Assembly (NCBI RefSeq): GCF_965638725.1 | Contig: NC_134961.1 | Coordinates: 1,922,001 to 1,986,000, forward strand | From: Aptenodytes patagonicus | Taxonomy: Eukaryota > Chordata > Aves > Sphenisciformes > Spheniscidae | Length of the DNA: 64,000 nt | Reading direction: 5' to 3' | Shown: piece after piece, positions 51,601-60,395 of the stretch | Position numbering within the stretch: the stretch's first letter is position 1 | Layout of the letters: the number at the start of each line of letters is the position of its first letter | Program-made: the position numbers and the translations under genes | Notes under the pieces: generated by a model | Seen by the model: the letters and a program-made list of their open reading frames with translations, nothing else | Told to the model about the DNA's origin: nothing | Databases searched by the model: none

Positions 51601-53784
51601 CAGTGGAGAGAAACAGACGCTTCAGCAGCACAGTTCCTTTCCTTGCGAGGTCGATATTTAAAATCAACTTAGCTGAATCTTTCCCCAAAAGTGCTTATTC
51701 CTCTCGACTGCTTATAAACAACGTCTAGACTATGGAGTTAGGTGTGCTCACATCAAAAATTAGGTGAGATGAGTCCCGTCATAGTGAAGCGCGCTAGGTA
51801 AAGGTACTGGCTAGACAGCGGGGTAGCTGAAGTTTAACAGCCTACTTTACAGAGCATGTCTGACTGCGTGGTGTAATGGTTTTGATCCTAAAACCTGTCT
51901 TAAAATAACTACAAGGTCCTCTCCTGGGTTAAAGTTTGACTGTTGCAGAGCAGACAAGAGCAGCAGTTGCCAGTAGCAAAAGGGTGTAGTCATTTCAGTT
52001 ATTTGGGGGGGTAAATACTGTATATTATTAAATTACAGCTGCATAGCTCGCTCACGATACGAACGGAAATACCTTGGCTTCTTTCCCCATCTTTCCGTCC
52101 GTGCTGCTGTCGTTACCTGTTACTGAAAACCGTAGAGTTCTCTATTGCCCATTCAGCGAGATGAAGAGCAGCGTCCCACGTGACGAGCCCCGTGGTTCCT
52201 CCAGAGATAATCGCTACGCTCTCGGAAAGGGTAACAGGCTCTCCCGTGGGCTGGAGGACACACACGTGAAGAGAGGGAGGGATCAGCACAGACAATGGAT
52301 TTCACAGTTTACAATCGGTATGAGCACCTGGATAAAAGGTAGGAAGCGCTTCGGGTTTCTGGGGGGCTACTTCTAAAGCCAATTATCGCTTAGCTCAGAT
52401 GATTAAAAGTGATTTATAACAACGCAGCGCTGGTTCTTACCAGTAAGTAGTTTTTGTAACAGTGAGTAGATTCTTCTTCATTTAAAATACCTGCCAGTGT
52501 ATCGTACAGTTCATCCAGGGGTTCAGCTGCTGTGGATTCATGCTGTGCGAAAGAGAACAGGGCAGCGGCAGGTATCAAATTGTTTGTCGTGAAACAGAAA
52601 ACGTACACGCGTTAAGTACCAGTTTAATACATCATTGGCCACAGTATTTACACTGAATGCTATTTTTTGTTAATACAAATAATTCAGCTTGGCCCATAAT
52701 GTAAAACTGGCATATTTTCAAGGGGGGAAAAAAAAAAAAAGAGTTGCAACCAACATGAAAAGCAAGCACTACCTTTTTGATGAGTTCGGTCAGAAAGCAT
52801 CTTCTGTACTTGGTGGAAGGGGGATATTTTACACACAGCGGGTGGAGAACGGTCTAGAACAAGAACAGCAATTGAAGCCAGTTAGCAAGTGAAGATTTTA
52901 TGAAAGGCAGTAAGGGGCCGGAGGAAGACACGGGAGCCGTTAACTGGCTCTTTGTGTCATGAAATGCATTGCGATTCAGTCTGTAGCTAAAAGAAGCGAT
53001 GCTGAGCCAGAAAATGAAATTTGGTGACTTCTGATCCGTTTGTTAGCTTACAGATCTGCGGCAGCAAATGCGTTTTTCACTTTTCAGAAAATAAATAGCA
53101 AAACTGAGTGGAAAGAGAGTCCAATTATTTTGCTTTTCTCTTCTCTCTTTTTCGGTTTGCTGCCTTATCTGCGCTCTCCTGTCCCCATGCAAAGTTTAAG
53201 CGCTACAAGGGCTGCTGGATCCCACGCTGCCTTGGATCACCTCCTCCGTGACCGCCCGGGTGCAGGGCCAGCTGGGCTGCCTTGCTTGTGGCATTAAAGA
53301 CGTCTGTGCTCCGGCACGCGGGGCTTAATTTTGATGCCAAGAACAGCTAAATAACAGGAAGAGACGGAAATCCGCTCTTGTGCTGGGCCCAAAGAAAGCC
53401 TGTGACACAAAACCTTTGTAACCGTGAGCAAAACCCGTTACAGGGATGCAATCGCTTTGGTCCCGCGAGGCGGCCTCGCGCGCTCGCGGCAGCCCGGGCC
53501 CGCTGCCGGGGGTACGGCCCTGACACCACCTCACCCCACCTCACCTTCTGCAGGATATCCACCAGCAGGGAGGAGCCCGGCGAAGTCCGTAGGTTTTCTT
53601 CAAGTTCCTAAAACAGGGGAAACAAAGCCGAGGCTTCCCGCTCCGCTCCCCTCCCCTCCCCGCCGGAGGCCACCAGCCGAGGGCGGCCGCCCGCTCCCCG
53701 CCGTACCGGCCAGGGGAAGGAGCGGAGCTGCCGGGCCGCCAGGAAGCGGCGCTGGAAGCGGAGCCCCAGCCCCGGCTCGGCCAT
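48633..53784 (-). CDS. EEF2KMT: eEF2-lysine N-methyltransferase (FAM86A)
   Basis: Eight exons: 53784-53707, 53607-53545, 52853-52773, 52542-52441, 52250-52117, 51262-50955, 49520-49371, 48733-48633. They total 1017 nt (338 aa plus stop); human is 330 aa. It trimethylates a lysine of elongation factor 2 in the cytosol. Visible: N-terminal FAM86 segment (QRRFLAARQLRSFPW; HPLCVKYPPSTKYRRCFL; AEPLDELYDTLAG); then a seven-beta-strand SAM methyltransferase fold with motif I VLELGSGIGFTG at about 154-165, YIFSDCHPRVL, LDLQPDVIVAAD, and PEVYIAFTIRNPDTYHLFQTEL near the end. Exon 6 ends at a weak donor (GCAG-gtgctt) that phase and homology require. The stretch after EPDTTC is about 8 residues longer than in human. 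The start ATG has a good context (ggagccATGG). It is tail-to-tail with ALG1 and head-to-head with NDUFB6. Confidence 0.95.
50024..50090 (-). mobile_element. CR1 3'-end fragment
   Basis: About 67 bp matching the 3' tail of the CR1 at 25.0 kb (aatcactgaggttggaaaag ... gtccaaccgtcga), ending in the atagaatcatag motif. It is a very short 5'-truncated insertion in EEF2KMT intron 6. Confidence 0.88.
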
Positions 53785-53867
53785 GGCTCCCCCCCCTCCC
53801 CCCCCGCAGCTAGGCCGCGCGTCCCCGGCCTCGCCTGACGGCCGCCGCGGGGCGGGGCGGCAGAGGA

Positions 53868-53894
53868 GGAGCCGCCAAGAAAGAAGGCGGCTCC
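53868..53894 (-). other. Perfect hairpin abutting the tRNA 3' end
   Basis: GGAGCCGCC, a 9-base loop (TTCTTTCTT on the minus strand), then GGCGGCTCC: a perfect 9-bp inverted repeat that begins at the base after the tRNA discriminator. It may fold in the pre-tRNA trailer. Confidence 0.75.
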
Positions 53895-53967
53895 CGCCTG
53901 AACAGGGGCTCGAACCCTGGACCCTCAGATTAAAAGTCTGATGCTCTCCCGGCTGAGCTATCCAGGC
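53895..53967 (-). tRNA. tRNA-Lys (anticodon TTT)
   Basis: A 73-nt cloverleaf on the minus strand, starting GCCTGGATAGCTCAG and ending CCCTGTTCAGGCG. The acceptor stem pairs GCCTGGA with TTCAGGC (one G-T pair), the anticodon loop is CTTTTAA, and the T loop is GGTTCGAGCC. It has no intron and looks functional. It matches vertebrate tRNA-Lys-TTT nearly everywhere. It lies 111 bp upstream of the EEF2KMT start codon on the same strand. No TTTT run follows on the minus strand until 53612-53609, inside EEF2KMT intron 1. Confidence 0.95.
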
Positions 53968-54150
53968 CCGCAGGGGGCACCGCCCAGCCCCTCCCCCCCC
54001 GCCCCTCACGCACCCGCCGGGCTCGGCCTGCTCTCGTGCCCGCCCTTGCGCGCCGTGATGACGCCTCGGTGCGCGCCCCGAGGGCGTCACCGCCGCGCGC
54101 CGCGGCGAAGGACACGGCGCCCGCTCCGCCGCGCAGAGCCGGGCCAGGCC

Positions 54151-54174
54151 GGGGCCGGGGCCGGGGCCGGGGCC
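54151..54174 (+). repeat. (GGGGCC)4 hexanucleotide repeat in NDUFB6 5' leader
   Basis: Four perfect GGGGCC units end 3 bases before the NDUFB6 ATG. The sequence can form a G-quadruplex in the mRNA leader. Confidence 0.9.
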
Positions 54175-54177
54175 GCC

Positions 54178-56633
54178 ATGGGCGGCTACAGCGAGGACGA
54201 GAAGCTGCGGCTGCAGCAGCTCCGCGCCCTGCGGCGCCGCTGGCTGCGGGACCAGGAGCTGAGCGAGCGGGAGCCCGTCCTGCCGCCGCGGCGGCTGGGG
54301 CCCGTGGCCGCCTTCTGGGAGCGCTTCCTGCAGCCCGGGGGGCTCTGGCGGCACCAGGTGAGCGGGGGGACGGGACGCGGGCCTGGCCCCGCCGCCCCGG
54401 GCCTGGCGCCCCCGGGCCGGGCGCCCCCCCCCCGGGCCTGACGCCCCCGGGCCTGGCGCCCCCCCCCCCCCCGGGCCTGACGCGCGTCCCTGTGCCCCGC
54501 AGGTGTTCAAGGTCTGCGAGACCGGCGGCTATGTCCTGACGCGGGTCCTGGTCCCCGCCTGGATCATCCTCTACTACCTGAAGTACCACGTCATGGTGCG
54601 TGCGGCCCCTCTGTGCGGCCTCCGAAGGAAAAGGGGGTTCAGGGGGAGCGGGGGACGTCCGTGTTAAACCCCGGAGGAAGCTCTGCCCTAGAGAGGGGGG
54701 CCGACGCGACGAGCAGTCGTGTAAGGGGTCGTGCGGACGCGCTGGTTAAGCGGCTGCCGCCGGGTAAGGTGACTTCCCGTGGCCTGTTCGCCGCTTGTTT
54801 TTCCTTCCTTGGGTGGCACAAATATATATATATTTTTTGCGATCTCTTCTGGTAGCGACCAGCTTTGACCGGGCTGCCTCCTGCGAGCCGGAAAGCTGTG
54901 TCTTAATTGTTGCCTTCCCGGAGGAACAGTGACCCTGGGGATAACCAGGCTGCAGCTGCTGGTGTGGGGAAGGGCAGCTGACGGTGGGACAGACCGCCTG
55001 CTTCTACAGTCTAGTCTTGCCTGGGAGGCGTAATTTTATTAGCCTGAGGTATTTCTTTAACTGGCAGAAAGTGCCCGGCCTAACGAGCCTTGTACTCAGT
55101 AGAGCTTGTGTTTTAGAAGGGTTGATGTCCCTGTTTTGGAAATCCTTTATGCTTCACCTGGGTAACGCTCCTTTTTCCTTACCCCCTCCTCCTCTTCTCT
55201 CCCCTTCCAGAAAATGCCGCACGGTGTTGTTATGTCAAATCCACGGGTATTCCCAGTAAGTCTATTAATACTTGTTTTATCTTCCAGCTTGGTAAAACAG
55301 GCCGAAAAGGGGTGACTTGGGGAGAAGTACAGGTCTGTGCAGTAGCCGTGCAGGGAGGATCTCTAGAAGGATGAGCTTGATACTGAGGGCAGGCTGCCCT
55401 GGAGCAGCACAGTATTTCTGAGCAGTTTTCATCTTGTCCTCGGGGCAGACAGTCCCTGTTTCAGCGGTACCTCCCTCCGTAGCAGCAAACTTCCGAGTAC
55501 CTGGCTGACAGCGCCGCCCCTCCTGGGCGGAAAACACAAACGTTCCCGTACGGGAATGGGAGCGTTAGTTACTGCGCAGTAACGGCATCTTTGCGGAGGG
55601 GTTTGGGTGTTCAGAGCCTCTGTGAAAGCGTGATTATTAACGCGTGGAATGACAGCGAGGAGCGGTTCTGCTTCTCGCTGACAGGAGCGGCGATTGTCAG
55701 GAGTCGGGAGGGGTTCGGCGCTGAGCGTGTCGGTTCTGGCCGCACGAGCTTGGTCCCGGGCGCCCCTGAAGGTCCCCCAGGCTCAGGTGTCCCCAGAGAG
55801 AGAGGGTCATGCCACCCTCAGCTTGGGCTTAGGGTTGCGATGTGGAGAGTGTCGGATTGTTTGGTCTTTACCGGTTTTCGGACTGCTCCAAGACATTGCT
55901 CGTTGCTTGGTGTAGCGAGTCGGTGGGCAGATATTCTCGTATAAGTTTAGCTTTGCTATTTCTGCCAGTTGCACGGTTTTTTTGCATAAAATCTGCCTAA
56001 TTGTGCCTTATCTGAAATAAAATAAAGCTCCATCCCTGACAACTACACAGCGACATACCGAAGGTCAAGCCGTGGGCCTCTGACTTCAGCCTGATTACTC
56101 GCCCAGGTTAGGTCAGCTCAGCAGGCCAAGACGGTCCCTGAAGCTGTAACAAACAGCAGCTGGGCATCAGGTTGATTTCTGAGGGATTACGTAGCTCCTC
56201 CTGGGCTGCAAGGCCGTGGGTTTGGAGACTCCCTCACAGCCGTGCTGTGGCGAAGGTGGTTACGCAGCGCTGTAAGTCCCATATGCATTTTTTAAAACAA
56301 TACAGTCTCGAAATGTTTGGCTCCGGTTCTGTAGCTGAAAAGAAAGGGGTGAAGCAAGTACAGATTTCAGGTAATTTGGCTGTGATGTTATTTCAGTGTC
56401 CTGGGGAATGCTGAGTGAATTGAGGGTGGTCTGAGTAAGTTGTACTAAGATTTTTTTTTTGTCTGGAAGTGGGGACAGCTGCAGCTTAGTTGAGAGACTG
56501 TGCTGTGTGAAGGGAGAGGCTGGGCGTAGGAGAAAACACTCACCATCCTCTCTCGTTCCGTCAGGGGGACAGAATTTTAGAGACGGGAGAAATTATTCCA
56601 CCCCTGAAAGAAGAACCCGATGAGCACCACTGA
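54178..56633 (+). CDS. NDUFB6: NADH:ubiquinone oxidoreductase subunit B6 (complex I)
   Basis: Four phase-0 exons, 54178-54357, 54503-54595, 55211-55255 and 56565-56633, give 128 aa, the human length. It is an accessory subunit of mitochondrial complex I in the inner-membrane arm. Visible: N-terminal [20 protein letters not shown] and REPVLPP; a single transmembrane helix (about 68-87; [19 protein letters not shown]); C-terminal [20 protein letters not shown] ending in DEHH. Introns are normal (145 bp, 615 bp, 1.3 kb), so it is the parental gene and not a retrocopy. Exon 1 is very GC-rich with many Arg residues. It shares a divergent promoter with EEF2KMT. In human it lies on another chromosome (9p21) from the other genes here. 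Confidence 0.96.
54384..54484 (+). repeat. GGGCCTGGCGCCCCC-type tandem repeat in NDUFB6 intron 1
   Basis: About five degenerate copies of a roughly 15-20 bp unit (gggcctggcgcccccgggcc and variants with gacgcccc and C runs) fill most of the 145-bp intron. Confidence 0.75.
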
Positions 56634-57978
56634 TGGCTACAGGCTGATTTCCTCCTTCAGCGAACAAGGCGAGCACTGCAGCTGCTTTCTCTCTTCTATA
56701 AAAGAGTCTTTATTCCGCATTGCCTCAGCTTTTCTGTCATTTACTTTCTCCTTAGTCCAATTTGTTCAGTTGCTACTCATACGGGAGTTTCTCTTTTGCC
56801 TTCATTGAGCGTCGTTGCTAAGCCCCGGTGATCTCCGACCCCCTTTCCTGAACTTTTTCTCTGACCTGCCGAGATCTGGCGGCAGGACAACGTGGGCCTT
56901 ATAGTAACAGGAGAGATGCTATAGATCCCGGGGGACTGTGGAACAGTCTGCTCAAAGGACGGGTGTCGCGGCGAGCTCCTGCACACGCGCACAACGGCGG
57001 TCCTCTGTGCCAGTCTAGCAAGCCCTTTTCTACCAACCAGTTCTGACAGAGGCTTCCAGTGAAAATTAAGCTTCCACCTGCGTCATCCCACTTCTCTGCC
57101 AAGAGAGGGTAGCAGAAGTGGCGCTGCTGCCAAAAATTCTTTATTCTTTACCCTTTGCCCTTTCTGAGTTGGAGTCTCCCTGCCCGCACTGGCCCCACGT
57201 ACCCGCGGCACTTCGTACTGGGGAAGACTGGCCCCTAATCGAGTGCTAAATCTGCAAGTATTTTGGTGGCTACTTTGGGGATAGAAATGACTAAACCAGC
57301 AATCCAAAGGGTAAGCTGAGGCACATAAGGGGAGGGGCTGGGACAGAAGCCCCTCATGACCTCATGGAACCACGTGTGACCAGTACCGCCAGTGTTTGTG
57401 AGGTCAAGGTGACAGGCAGGAGCCCCCCTGCTGTCCCTGGGGGCAGCCAGACCTCTCGTAACCCCTCCAGTACGGACCAGCACCAGCAGGGCCATGGCCA
57501 ACGCAGGGGTGAAAACCCTCCTGCAGTCGAAGGAGATCAGGGAGGCTATGGACCCCACGTCGGGCACCCATGCTCAGCCCGCAGCCCCCAGGCCCCTGCT
57601 GGGTGCCCCCCAGGCCCTCACCAAGCCCGCGGCCGTCTCTTTCCTCGGGTAAAAGGCAGCTCGGGGTGGGACGGCAACTGGGGAACAAAGCGGAGGGGCC
57701 CAGTGGTGGGCTGTGAGACGGCAGTAGGATCCTGTGGGTCGTCACTGGGAGGCTCTGGAGGGGGGCACTGGGGAAGCTCGAGGGTCCCTGGGGGGGGCTA
57801 GAGAGTCAGCAGGGGCTGTTGGGGGGCACCGGGGAAGGTAGAGAATCAAGGGGGAGACTGGGGAGTTAATGGGGGCTGTTGAGGGTTATCAGTGGCAATA
57901 GGGGGGCAGTGGGGCTAGTAGAGGGGTTGTGGGGGCTGCAGGGGGGCTGAGACCTGTTCTTCCTTCCCATGGCCATAG
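56634..57978. other. NDUFB6 3' flank and uncertain coding traces
   Basis: The NDUFB6 3' UTR ends somewhere here; no clear AATAAA is visible. At 57494-57654 a + strand frame, starting with an ATG and ending at a possible donor (CTCGG-gtaaaa), reads MANAGVKTLLQSKEIREAMD followed by a Pro/Ala-rich stretch. An antisense frame over the same bases (57235-57567) is also open and hydrophobic, so neither is certain. Confidence 0.3.
57748..57955 (+). repeat. G-rich degenerate tandem array
   Basis: Irregular units of about 25-30 bp, each with a GGGGG run and CTG/AG-rich spacer (ggggctgttggggggcacc, ggggagttaatgggggctg and similar). It has strong G-quadruplex potential on the + strand. Confidence 0.75.
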
Positions 57979-58231
57979 GGGTCGCTGCCCCATGGCCACG
58001 GGGGTCCCTGTCACTACCTCTGCCCCACGGTGTGTCAGTCCCCCCAGTGCGGAGTTCCCCAGGAGTTCTCCTCCCTCAAACTGCTGCAGCCTGAAGCGAA
58101 CCTTGGCCTGCACCAACTTGCTGCTGCTCAGCCTGGCCGACGCCGATGATGCCGCAGACAAGGAGGCTTCCCCCGGCCCCCGCCTGCACACGCCGTGCCC
58201 CAAGGATAGCACCCAGCCCACCGCCCCGCCG
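57979..58231 (+). CDS. Possible coding exon in GC-rich DNA, unassigned
   Basis: A pyrimidine-rich acceptor (tgttcttccttcccatggccatag) and a consensus donor (CCG-gtgagt) bracket a 253-bp segment with one fully open frame. It contains LLLLSLADADDAADKEASPG. It is flanked by a G-rich array on the left and a C-rich array on the right. I do not recognise the peptide and cannot link it firmly to the frame at 57494-57654. It could be an exon of a fast-evolving gene or a chance open frame. Confidence 0.25.
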
Positions 58232-58570
58232 GTGAGTGACCGCTGGGGATGCCCCACCTCCCTGGGGTCCCCTGACACCCCCCCACCCCGCTAATGAGGG
58301 ACTGGTTGGGGTGCCCCACATCTGCAAGGTCCCCCTGCATGCTTCTGCAAGGCTTGCGAGGGTCTGGGGACCCTGACATCTCCTTAGGACACCCCCACAC
58401 CCATGGGGATGCCTGATACCCCCAGGGCTCCCAGATTCCCCCAAGGGAGCCCTGACACCTCTCCCCCTCTAGTGAGAGACCCCCCCCCAGGACTACAGGG
58501 TAGTACCCCCAGAGTCCCACGGACATCCCCACAGATCTAGCACCCCCAGAGCCACCCCTGATCCCCCACG
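58232..58570 (+). repeat. C-rich degenerate tandem array
   Basis: Repeated modules of the type CCCTGACACCCCC / GGGATGCC / CCCCCAGGGCTCC, rich in C on the + strand. It follows the possible exon donor and is the strand-opposite of the G-rich array on its other side. Confidence 0.65.
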
Positions 58571-59344
58571 TCCCTAGGTTTGGGGCCCAGGTGGCTGTTC
58601 TAGGCCACAGACTGAGTCCCAAGTCTCAAGGACCGGTGCGGGTCGGCTTGTAGAGCCCCGGTGTGGGGCCCTGGGCTCGCCTGGGCATTTTGGAACAGAT
58701 AACCCTCCCTGGGTAGAGGGAATGGATCTCCCTCCCTCAATCAGGGAGGGGTTTGACTGTCACAACCTCACCAAAAAAGATAATACAGGACACGGAACAT
58801 GTCCCGGCACAGTCCCGGCGGGAGCATTCATCAGCACCGCCTCGCCGGTCCCACTGAAGAAGACGGCACGTGGCACTCGGCGAGCGGGAGGACCACCCAC
58901 CCGTTGGAAGATACCATACTGCTGGCAGCGTGCTGGACTCTGCAATGAATGTGCTTCTCTGCAAATACAGTGTGGGTCTTCCCTTGGGGCCTCCGGGCCT
59001 CCGTCACACCTCTCCAGCTCCTTGAGTCTTATTTCCCTCTTGCGCTAAATGTGGGTGATGCATTATCTTGACAAATCAACACTCTTCTGTGTTCGTACGA
59101 TATTGTTCCCTGAAATGTCCTCTGTGTTACACAGACGCACCCCCCATAGACATATGTACACACAGGAGCGAGGGGAGTACACACAGGTACATCTTCTACA
59201 TAACTTCCTTTTGAGATCCCTACTAGCTAAAAAAATTCTAGGACCACCGATCAGTGATAGATACACACGTATATATAATATATATTATATATTTAGTCAA
59301 GAGGTATATTTCTTTGCACGTGTCTTGTTGCAAAAAGCCTTCCG
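58571..59344. other. Unassigned stretch before the olfactory-receptor relic
   Basis: No gene recognised. 58.66-59.05 kb is GC-moderate and could be an old repeat that I cannot name. An AT-rich near-palindrome (gtatatataatatatattat) lies at about 59268-59296. Confidence 0.4.
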
Positions 59345-59595
59345 TTACAACAGCTCAAGGGCACACGGAAGGAGACCTCCTCCCAAATAGGCGATGGACC
59401 ATATGCTCTGGGCCGTGACTTTCTGTCCAGCTCTTTGCAGAGCCACCAGGACCTCCGCCTTCCTCAGGCTGCAGATGAGAAGGTTGAAGGCAGGCACCAG
59501 AAAAGAGCCACTTGCCAGTCCCAAGCTAGGGTAAACCGGAGGCTGAGCAGGAGGTGAACACTCATTAAAAGCTCGGTGTCTTGGGAAACAAGGAC
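59345..59595 (-). pseudogene. Olfactory receptor fragment (OR14/gamma-c-like)
   Basis: On the minus strand one frame reads HRAFNECS, PPVYPSLGLASGSFLVPAF, NLLICSLRKAEVLVALQRAG and ends at a TAA at 59347-59345. This matches the TM6-TM7 end of olfactory receptors (KAFSTCSxHL, then PPSxxSPSLDL, then VPPxxNPLIYSLRNxEVxxAL), most like the large avian OR14 group. Only the last 80 or so codons remain. The TM7 NPLIY is NLLIC. The rest of the receptor is not visible to the right, so this is a relic. Confidence 0.6.
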
Positions 59596-59959
59596 TGGAA
59601 GATCCCTGAGTGGTTGAAGATGCTAGCCCTTCCTCTCTCTTGCCCGATGCGCCCTAAGCAGGAGCTGCTGGTTCCAGCACTGGCTGCAAGAACTCGGCCA
59701 AGAAGCCTCCCTGTGCATCCCCCCGTCCTTGTCAGCGCTGGGTGTGCCATCCTTCGTGCTTGGCTAGCTGGGTCTGCTCCAGGTCAGCTCCCAATTTCTC
59801 CCACCCCGCAGGGTACCCTTTTGCGTACCAGCTCACGGTCAGTGCCAGGCAAGCTCGTTTACCGGAGGAGACGCTGAGGATACGGAGCCATCTCGGCGCC
59901 TGCGTCTACGCTGACATACAGCGGAACCCGTGAGGATTCATACGGCGTTTGCTTCTTGG

Positions 59960-60395
59960 ATCTCGACTGTGCAAGTCCACGGGGCCGGACAGGCTGCAGC
60001 CCAGGGCGCTGGGAGAGCCGGCTGATGCTCTTGCAGAGCTGCTGTCAGCTTTGAGAAGTCGTGGTGACTGGGGAAGAGCCTTCGCGACTGGAGGAAAGCG
60101 AGTTTTGCACCATCGTCAAAAAAGGATCGGATGACCGGGGCAGCTGCAGGCCAGCCAGCTTCACTTCAGTCCCCCGGAAAAAAACAGGGAATGAGTCCTT
60201 TTAGAAGGCACGGCAGGTGGAGGAGAGGATGGAAAACGGTCATCGTGGAGTTACAGTGCCTGAAAAGTGTGATTGCTTTCTGTGATAAGATGACGAGGTT
60301 TGATCAGGGCAGAGCAGTGGAGGACATTTACCGTGCCCTCAGCGAGGCCTTCAGTGCTACGAAGGCATTCGTTTCCAGGAATGCAGTCCACTGAA
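59960..60395 (+). mobile_element. CR1 LINE reverse-transcriptase fragment
   Basis: Decayed + strand pieces in changing frames resemble the CR1 RT domain: STGPDRLQPRALGEPADALA (CR1: GPDGIHPRVLRELADVIA), a segment like SWRTGEVPEDWRKANV, PGQLQASQL (PGNYRPVSL), and AFCDKMTRFDQGRAVEDIYR followed by SEAFSA (FYDGMTGWVDEGRAVDVVYLDFSKAFD). It is heavily mutated, old and has no 3' end. Confidence 0.6.

Larger units (their letters stand above)
53785..54177. promoter_or_regulatory. Divergent CpG-island promoter of EEF2KMT and NDUFB6
   Basis: Only 393 bp separate the two start codons, which face away from each other. The interval is CpG-rich, has no TATA box, and contains the tRNA-Lys gene. The CpG island continues into both first exons (about 53.45-54.55 kb). 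Shared bidirectional Pol II activity is inferred. Confidence 0.65.

Noticed and set aside
53608-54589. Long open frames of 200-300 codons across the EEF2KMT/NDUFB6 promoter
   Set aside because: They cross the tRNA, the promoter and both first exons in wrong frames; extreme GC content removes stops.
54178-56633. NDUFB6 as a processed retrocopy
   Set aside because: It has three introns with good splice sites at plausible positions and an intact frame.
57235-57567. Minus-strand 110-codon hydrophobic frame
   Set aside because: It overlaps an equally open + strand frame, lacks recognised similarity and has no clear splice context; left as uncertain.
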